Shown here one piece after another: positions 6,809 to 10,811 of a stretch of 10,811 nt of DNA. The stretch is from Ruminococcaceae bacterium UBA1448 (GTDB lineage: Bacteria > Bacillota > Clostridia > Oscillospirales > Ruminococcaceae): positions 35,081 to 45,891 of the forward strand of contig DCTE01000190.1 in assembly GCA_002329405.1 (NCBI GenBank), given 5' to 3'. Made by a program: the position numbers and the translations under genes. How positions within the stretch are numbered: position 1 is the first letter of the stretch; every line of letters begins with the position of its first letter. The notes below the pieces were generated by a model, which ran no database searches, was not told the origin of the DNA, and saw nothing but the letters and a program-made list of their open reading frames with translations.

Positions 6809-7492
6809 TTATTCAGTTTCCGTCAGCAGCTGATGGTAACGTTCCCGCGCCCCGCTGACCTTAACGACATAGTTGGCTGTTTCGGTATAGGGAATCTGCT
6901 CCAGCGTCACCCCATCAGAAGAATACCGTGCATCCTCCAGCCACTTTGCCACAATATTCGGCCCAGCATTGTATCCGGCATACACCGTTTCCCATACCCC
7001 AAACCGTTCATACAGATAAGACAGGTAATAAACACCATATCGGATATTGGTGACCGGATCAAAGATACCGGCCTCCTGTTCTCCCGGCGTTTCGGGCGCA
7101 ACCGCCGACTGTGCATTGCCTTCCGCTTGACCTGTCTGGACATCCGTTTCGCCCAGCCGTCCCTGAATCCAGTCATAGGTATCCGGCATCAGCTGCATCA
7201 GTCCGCAGGCACCAACACCAGACTGTGCGTTGGCGTCAAAATGACTTTCCGTCTCAATTACCGCGTAAACCACTTCAAGAGGGACATCATATTCATCTGC
7301 ATAATGGCTCGCAGTCGACGCATATTCCCAGTCAAGTGCTTGTTCCCCATTCCTCTGGCTGAACATCCATATGGTGCTCCAGATCAGCCCGATCACCGCT
7401 GCAAGCAGTCCCAGTCCGGCTATTACCACAATCGCCGATCGAAACAGGATACGCCGTCTGCGTCTCCTTTCCCGCATACTTTTTCCGCGCAA
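6809..7492 (-). CDS. Membrane-anchored lytic transglycosylase (SLT domain, GH23)
   Basis: It cleaves peptidoglycan glycan strands with formation of 1,6-anhydro ends, outside the membrane. From the chosen start there are 227 residues: an Arg-rich cytoplasmic tail (MRERRRRRR at 6-14), one membrane helix (about 15-44), and an SLT domain with AVIETESHF (E82 is the likely catalytic acid), GLMQLMP (97-103), FDPVTNIRYG and YAGYNAGP (171-178). All core motifs are intact. A Gln/Ala/Pro/Glu-rich run of about 25 residues (117-142) sits between the GLMQLMP and FDP blocks. The start is TTG at 7490-7492, 6 nt after AAAGGGGGG (7499-7507). Upstream ATG candidates fall in or before the -10 box at 7518-7523, which excludes them; ATG at 7475-7477 is a weaker alternative. 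It is divergent from the deacetylase gene. Confidence 0.88.
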   Translation of the reverse strand: MRGKSMRERRRRRRILFRSAIVVIAGLGLLAAVIGLIWSTIWMFSQRNGEQALDWEYASTASHYADEYDVPLEVVYAVIETESHFDANAQSGVGACGLMQLMPDTYDWIQGRLGETDVQTGQAEGNAQSAVAPETPGEQEAGIFDPVTNIRYGVYYLSYLYERFGVWETVYAGYNAGPNIVAKWLEDARYSSDGVTLEQIPYTETANYVVKVSGARERYHQLLTETE

Positions 7493-7517
7493 GATAAGCC
7501 CCCCTTTATATCTTTTC

Positions 7518-7546
7518 ATTATACTCATCTGCCGCCAGTCTGTCAA
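7518..7546 (-). promoter_or_regulatory. Full-consensus promoter of the lytic transglycosylase gene
   Basis: On the minus strand, TTGACA (7541-7546), a 17-bp spacer and TATAAT (7518-7523): an exact sigma-A consensus at both boxes. Transcription should start near 7511, leaving a very short leader of about 19 nt before the TTG start. Confidence 0.88.
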
Positions 7547-7624
7547 ACGCTGCCGGTGCATACCTGACAGAAAGCACGCATACTCTGAAACTGTATCCAT
7601 TTGCCGAAGGGAAGGGATTTGTCT

Positions 7625-8386
7625 ATGGATAAAAAACGGCTGAGAGCCGGCAAAATACCTGCTGTTGTTCTGTCTATTTGTATGCTGTTTGCGTTCGGGG
7701 CAGTCCTGTCATTTTTTCTGAAAAGTCCCATCCAGCCGAAAACAGTACCGGCCGGGACGGATGCTGTACAGCAAAAGACGGTCTATCTGACCTTTGACGA
7801 TGGACCATCAGCCGTCACGGAAGAGATCCTCGACTATCTCAAACAGGAATCCATTCCAGCCACCTTTTTTGTAATCGGCATGGAGACCAACCGGGCAGAG
7901 CAGCTGCTCCCGCGGATGCTCCGGGAAGGGCATTCCATTGGCATGCACAGCTATTCCCACAAATACCAGCAGATCTATACGTCAGCCGACAGCTTTTTTG
8001 CCGACCTTGACCAACTGGCCGCATATCTGACTCCAATCATTGGCTATGCGCCCGATTTCTTTCGTTTTCCCGGCGGCAGCTGCAACTCGACCGCCGATAC
8101 GCAGGTGTTGGAAGAAATCAAACAAACTGCCACCAAACGGGGGCTGGTCTGGTTTGACTGGAATTCCGTCGCGGAGGACAGCGGTGCCAGTGCCGCCGAC
8201 CCCGGCGCAATGGCAGACAATATTATTTCTACCGGCAAAGACAGAGACCGCATTCTGGTTTTGATGCACGACAATTCAGTACGAACGACTGCTGTTGATT
8301 GCTTAAAAATCATTGTCCCATACTACCGCGAAAAAGGATATCAATTTGCTGCTCTGACCGCAGATACCCCGCCAATTCAGTTCTGA
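7625..8386 (+). CDS. Membrane-anchored polysaccharide deacetylase (CE4, NodB domain)
   Basis: A 253-residue protein with a short basic tail, one membrane helix (about 11-32) and an extracellular NodB domain. It should remove N-acetyl groups from a glycan, most likely peptidoglycan GlcNAc (PgdA-like) or the murein of developing spores (PdaA-like). The CE4 motifs are in order: TFDDGP (56-61, catalytic base D58 and metal ligand D59), HSYSH (108-112, metal ligands H108 and H112), RFPGGS (147-152), WFDWNSVAED (176-185) and LMHD (213-216, H215). All are intact, so it is probably an active metal-dependent enzyme. The start is the ATG at 7625, 7 nt after AAGGGA (7612-7617). No clear promoter was found. 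It stands divergent to a peptidoglycan-cleaving enzyme, which supports a wall role. Confidence 0.9.
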   Translation: MDKKRLRAGKIPAVVLSICMLFAFGAVLSFFLKSPIQPKTVPAGTDAVQQKTVYLTFDDGPSAVTEEILDYLKQESIPATFFVIGMETNRAEQLLPRMLREGHSIGMHSYSHKYQQIYTSADSFFADLDQLAAYLTPIIGYAPDFFRFPGGSCNSTADTQVLEEIKQTATKRGLVWFDWNSVAEDSGASAADPGAMADNIISTGKDRDRILVLMHDNSVRTTAVDCLKIIVPYYREKGYQFAALTADTPPIQF

Positions 8387-8497
8387 CCGGATAAAATTAT
8401 GCAGAATATACGGATCATAAAATAAAAATTCGTTGTTTTGCCAATAAACTTTCTCTGTACAAATTTTGAAAGGTGTGATAAAATATAACTTGTCTTT

Positions 8498-8520
8498 GGG
8501 GGCGTAGCTCAGCTGGGAGC
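8498..8520 (+). pseudogene. Truncated 5' half of a tRNA (Ala-like)
   Basis: GGGGGCGTAGCTCAGCTGGG plus AGC reads as the acceptor 5' strand and D-arm of a tRNA, closely similar to the intact tRNA-Ala that begins at 8559. GCTC and GAGC can still pair, but with a shortened loop, as if two bases of GGGAGAGC were lost. The following 38 bases do not contain an anticodon arm, T-arm or 3' acceptor strand. A TATAAC-like -10 (8484-8489) lies upstream. It looks like the remnant of a second tRNA gene, still under a tRNA-type promoter. Confidence 0.6.
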
Positions 8521-8558
8521 CCATGCGGTACAGTTCTATGCCATCAAAGTTTATAATT

Positions 8559-8635
8559 GGGCCCGTAGCTCAGTTTGGGAGAGCGTACGGTTCGCATCCG
8601 TAAGGTCGAGGGTTCGATCCCCTTCGGGTCCACCA
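8559..8635 (+). tRNA. tRNA-Ala (anticodon CGC)
   Basis: A complete cloverleaf with encoded CCA. The acceptor GGGCCCG pairs with CGGGTCC including a G3-U70 pair, the alanine identity element. The D-arm is GCTC/GAGC; the anticodon stem is TACGG/CCGTA around the loop TTCGCAT, giving anticodon CGC (codon GCG). The T-arm is GAGGG/CCCTT around TTCGATC. The discriminator base is A and CCA occupies 8633-8635. Its 3' end marks the change to AT-rich sequence. Confidence 0.95.
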
Positions 8636-8706
8636 GAGGGACATTACACGATACTACTTTTTCAAAGATGCTCTGTTGTAAGAGTATAGCTGTGATGTCA
8701 AAATAG

Positions 8707-8748
8707 AAAACGAGGGTTAAAGTATATGGTACTTTAACCCTCGTTTTT
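8707..8748. terminator. Bidirectional Rho-independent terminator
   Basis: A perfect 18-bp inverted repeat, AAAACGAGGGTTAAAGTA (8707-8724) and its complement (8730-8747), around the 5-nt loop TATGG. T-runs lie on both sides in the respective strands. It can end the tRNA transcript and insulate the island operon from the chromosome. Confidence 0.9.
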
Positions 8749-8857
8749 GTGTATGCAATTCTTTTGACTCTATGCAAACCATATCATCTATACAGACTTA
8801 AGTAGGATATTTGATAACCAACTATGGAAAACACAAGTGACTTCTCCGAGCATATTT

Positions 8858-8891
8858 TTGAATTGCCTATATAAGATCTATATGATATAAT
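8858..8891 (+). promoter_or_regulatory. Two overlapping promoters of the ATPase-PIN operon
   Basis: TTGAAT (8858-8863), 17 bp, TATGAT (8881-8886); and TTGCCT (8863-8868), 17 bp, TATAAT (8886-8891). The two are offset by 5 bp, so they could give alternative start points near 8893 and 8898. Confidence 0.65.
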
Positions 8892-8895
8892 ATAT

Positions 8896-8949
8896 AAAAG
8901 AAGCGTATTTATTAACCAAAAGGAGGTATACTTCTTTTGAATGGAGGGG
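8896..8949 (+). promoter_or_regulatory. Leader hairpin and tandem ribosome binding sites
   Basis: AAAAGAAG (8896-8903) pairs with CTTCTTTT (8931-8938), extended by TAT/ATA across a 2-nt bulge. AAAAGGAGG (8918-8926) lies in the loop. A second site, GGAGGGG (8943-8949), lies 6 nt before the ATPase ATG at 8956. The first site could serve a short frame from TTG at 8937 (eight codons, ending at the TAA at 8961-8963 that overlaps the ATPase start), or be a relic. The structure is seen; regulation is a guess. Confidence 0.4.
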
Positions 8950-8955
8950 AAAACA

Positions 8956-10257
8956 ATGATTAAATCATTTATTTTTGAGAAATTCAAAGGTTATGAACGT
9001 GCTATTTTATGGCTCGAACAAATTACTACGCTGATTGGGTCGAACGCATCTGGTAAGAGTAATGCAATTGAAGGGATACAAATTCTTTCTGAATTAGCTA
9101 CAGGTCGAGATTTGAGTACGATCTTTGATGGAACTAAGAATAGCGAAGGAGGCATCCGTGGTGGTGCTAAAGGTTGTTGCAGATTCAGTGCTAACTCGTT
9201 TCTTCTTGGATGCACAATAGATTGGGACGATAAATATGACTTGCTTTATCGTATTCGTATTGGTGCTACAAACCGCATCACTGTAGAAGAAGAATCTCTT
9301 TATTTAGTTAAAAATGCTCAAACGGACGCTACTAATGGATCTGTAATTTTTAAAGCTACTGCTTCAAATATAGATAGCGGAGATATTGTTGTTGAATATA
9401 CGAACGGAAAAAGAGGAAAGAATCCTGAATGTCACGTAATACGAAGTATGTCGGTTCTTTCCCAAATGCAAAGTCGATTGCCTTCTGATCTTGAAAACTA
9501 TGATACCACTCTTAAAAAAATTCAGAAAGTACAAAACAATCTTACACAAATGTTTATTCTTGATCCTATTCCGTCCATGATGCGGGGCTACAGTCGGGTT
9601 GGTGATAGCACATTGCGCCGAAATTGCAGTAATTTATCCGCTGTTCTATATTCACTCAAGGAGAAGAAATCTCAAGAATGGGATATATTCTGCGATGTAG
9701 TAAAAGATTTACCTGAAAACGAAATTAAGGATATCAGTTTTGTCAAAACGCAGATCAATGATGTTATTCTTGTTCAAAAAGAACAAAACGGAAGATCTAC
9801 GGAAAGCATTGATGCTACACGTCTGTCTGACGGTACACTAAGATGTATTGCGATTCTAGCAGCTGTTATGAGTGAGCCCGAAAACAGTTTAATCGCAATT
9901 GAGGAAATGGATAATGGTATTCATCCAAGTCGTGTTATTAAACTCATGCAAGCGATTTGTCGGATTGCAGAAAAGCGTAAAATTGATATTATTATGACAA
10001 CGCATAATGTTACCGTTTTAAATGGTTTAAACAAACAAGAAATCCTTGGCGTTTCGGTTGTATACAGAGATGTTCAATCACAATCCAGTAAGATAATTCC
10101 TTATGTTGATATTCCGAATCAAGCTGGCTTGTTAGCTTCTGGAGGAATCGGAAATGCAATGGAATCCGAAAAGTTAATTGACGCAATCAAGAATACAAAA
10201 CCTATTAAGCTATTTAACTTCAATTCCCATGTAACGGAGGTTGACGAATATGAGTAA
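8956..10257 (+). CDS. AAA family ATPase (AAA_21, SMC/ABC-like)
   Basis: A 433-residue cytoplasmic ATPase of the overcoming-lysogeny/RecF/SMC-like ABC group. The N-terminus (IKSFIFEKFKGYERAILWLE) is the typical first strand before Walker A, GSNASGKS (28-35). The C-terminal half has the ABC signature RLSDGTLRCIAIL (289-301; LSDGT 290-294), Walker B SLIAIEEMDNGIHPSR (311-326, with E316/E317) and an H-loop MTTHN (H350). All ATP-site elements are intact, so ATP-dependent dimerisation is likely. No nuclease domain (TOPRIM or other) is fused. The ATG at 8956 is chosen because GGAGGGG lies 6 nt before it; the ATG at 8941 is too far from its own site. Its last 8 bases overlap the PIN gene. Similar ATPases act as sensors in phage-defence systems such as PARIS and Septu; that role is inferred here. 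Confidence 0.9.
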   Translation: MIKSFIFEKFKGYERAILWLEQITTLIGSNASGKSNAIEGIQILSELATGRDLSTIFDGTKNSEGGIRGGAKGCCRFSANSFLLGCTIDWDDKYDLLYRIRIGATNRITVEEESLYLVKNAQTDATNGSVIFKATASNIDSGDIVVEYTNGKRGKNPECHVIRSMSVLSQMQSRLPSDLENYDTTLKKIQKVQNNLTQMFILDPIPSMMRGYSRVGDSTLRRNCSNLSAVLYSLKEKKSQEWDIFCDVVKDLPENEIKDISFVKTQINDVILVQKEQNGRSTESIDATRLSDGTLRCIAILAAVMSEPENSLIAIEEMDNGIHPSRVIKLMQAICRIAEKRKIDIIMTTHNVTVLNGLNKQEILGVSVVYRDVQSQSSKIIPYVDIPNQAGLLASGGIGNAMESEKLIDAIKNTKPIKLFNFNSHVTEVDEYE

Positions 10258-10732
10258 TGTACACTTTATTGATACCTCTGTCTTGGTTGAACTTTTAAAT
10301 ATACCAAACATGAATAAGCATCATGAACAAGCAACAAATGAATACCGCCAACTTGCCGCCAAGGGGGATGTATTTGTTTTGCCTGTTGCTGTTTTAATAG
10401 AAACAGGCAACCATATTGCGCATATTTCTGATGGGAATATACGTTATAATATTGCCCAAAATTTTTCATTACTTGTTCAACAAGCGATAAACTCAGAAAA
10501 TAACTGGAATACGGTATCGGATATTCCACCAGACACATTAGCAAATATTATAAACCAAATTCCTGATATGGCTAAGAGCCAGATAGGGATTGGTGACATC
10601 AGCATCATAGAGCAATTTAATGACTATTGGCAAAACCGTCAGCCTATAGGAGAAATTCGAATTTGGGCATTTGATACTCATCTTCAAGGACATACTTTCA
10701 CGGGTGGATTGTCCCGGAGAAAGAACAAATAG
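10250..10732 (+). CDS. PIN-domain ribonuclease-like protein
   Basis: A 160-residue protein of PIN fold, the Mg2+-dependent nuclease fold of VapC toxins. The motifs are in order: HFIDTSVLVELL (D8), VLIETGNHIA (E51), GIGDISIIEQ (D116) and IWAFDTHL (D142). All four acidic residues are in place, so it looks catalytically competent. It is longer than typical VapC (about 130 residues) and has an N-terminal helical part rich in Asn/His (18-35) and a basic tail (SRRKNK). The start is the ATG at 10250, 9 nt after AACGGAGG (10233-10240), overlapping the ATPase stop in ATGAGTAA; a TTG at 10241 is too close to the site. There is no VapB-like antitoxin gene; the ATPase sits in that position and may control the nuclease. 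That is inference. Confidence 0.85.
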   Translation: MSNVHFIDTSVLVELLNIPNMNKHHEQATNEYRQLAAKGDVFVLPVAVLIETGNHIAHISDGNIRYNIAQNFSLLVQQAINSENNWNTVSDIPPDTLANIINQIPDMAKSQIGIGDISIIEQFNDYWQNRQPIGEIRIWAFDTHLQGHTFTGGLSRRKNK

Positions 10733-10773
10733 GATTTAGCATACATAACGTAAGCGTAAAATTAATCGGCGGC

Positions 10774-10802
10774 TTGAGAGACTTTTCTGAATATGGGATA
10801 AT
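10774..10802 (+). promoter_or_regulatory. Promoter for a gene beyond the right edge
   Basis: TTGAGA (10774-10779), a 17-bp spacer and GATAAT (10797-10802), each one base from the sigma-A consensus. It lies 42 bases past the PIN stop codon and points out of the window. No terminator was seen between the PIN gene and this promoter. Confidence 0.5.
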
Positions 10803-10811
10803 ATCTCCATA

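Larger units (their letters stand above)
8636..8955. other. Non-coding leader of the island
   Basis: These 320 bases hold no gene. They contain an 18-bp inverted-repeat terminator, two overlapping promoters and a leader hairpin before the ATPase gene, each listed separately. The remainder (8636-8706 and about 8750-8857) shows nothing I can name. Confidence 0.6.
8636..10811. mobile_element. Putative left end of a genomic island at tRNA-Ala
   Basis: From just after the tRNA the sequence turns visibly AT-rich, and codon choice changes from CTG/CCG/GGC-type to TTA/AAA/ATT-type in both genes present. tRNA 3' ends are classic integration sites for islands and phages, and the tRNA itself is left intact at one end. 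No integrase and no second copy of the tRNA 3' end lie in the window, so the other end and the mobility genes, if any, would be to the right. This is an inference from composition and position. Confidence 0.45.

Noticed and set aside
6722..7567. Plus-strand open frame of 281 codons antisense to the lytic transglycosylase
   Set aside because: The SLT motifs are all on the minus strand, and the plus frame has no domain I recognise.
8544..8777. Minus-strand open frame of 77 codons across the tRNA
   Set aside because: It contains the GIEPSTLRMR-type sequence known as the typical false protein read antisense through a tRNA gene.
8636..10811. A second copy of the tRNA 3' end (right attachment site) or an integrase inside the window
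   Set aside because: Reading the AT-rich part on both strands I found no repeat of the T-arm and acceptor sequence, and no integrase motif.
1..10811. CRISPR array or insertion sequence
   Set aside because: No regularly spaced repeats and no transposase frame were found on either strand.

Overview
The window looks like a chromosomal segment of a Gram-positive anaerobe of the class Clostridia, most likely of the Oscillospiraceae/Ruminococcaceae type. The signs are strong AAAGGAGG-type ribosome binding sites, sigma-A promoters with 17-bp spacers, a TepA-like sporulator/Firmicute gene, a DUF6062 gene, and a lipoprotein foldase. This placement is inferred from gene content; no rRNA or species marker is present.

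Region 1 (1-8386) is moderately GC-rich and is ordinary core genome. In order it holds the 5' end of a TepA-like Clp-family protein (minus strand, running off the left edge); a non-coding stretch with four DnaA-box-like sites; a DUF6062 Cys/His-rich protein (minus); an overlapping pair of 8-oxoguanine DNA glycosylase and GNAT acetyltransferase (plus); a CPA2 cation/proton antiporter with its own promoter and a strong terminator (plus); a secreted SurA/PrsA-like lipoprotein (minus, converging on the antiporter); an EamA/DMT transporter (minus); and a divergent pair made of a membrane-anchored lytic transglycosylase (minus) and a membrane-anchored polysaccharide deacetylase (plus). The last two both act on cell-wall glycans and share a 132-bp intergenic region.

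Region 2 (8387-8955) is a junction. It holds a truncated 5' half of a tRNA, then an intact tRNA-Ala with anticodon CGC and the G3-U70 identity pair, then a perfect 18-bp inverted-repeat terminator and overlapping promoters.

Region 3 (about 8636-10811) is clearly AT-richer, with different codon use, and begins right after the tRNA 3' end, as expected for the left edge of an integrated island. It carries a two-gene operon: an SMC/ABC-like AAA ATPase (AAA_21 type, with Walker A, signature, Walker B and H-loop intact) whose last 8 bases overlap the start of a PIN-domain nuclease with all four acidic residues. This pairing of an ATPase sensor with a small nuclease, at a tRNA-bounded AT-rich site, is the best candidate in the window for an uncharacterised defence or toxin-like system. 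A good promoter at the extreme right edge implies at least one more island gene beyond the window.
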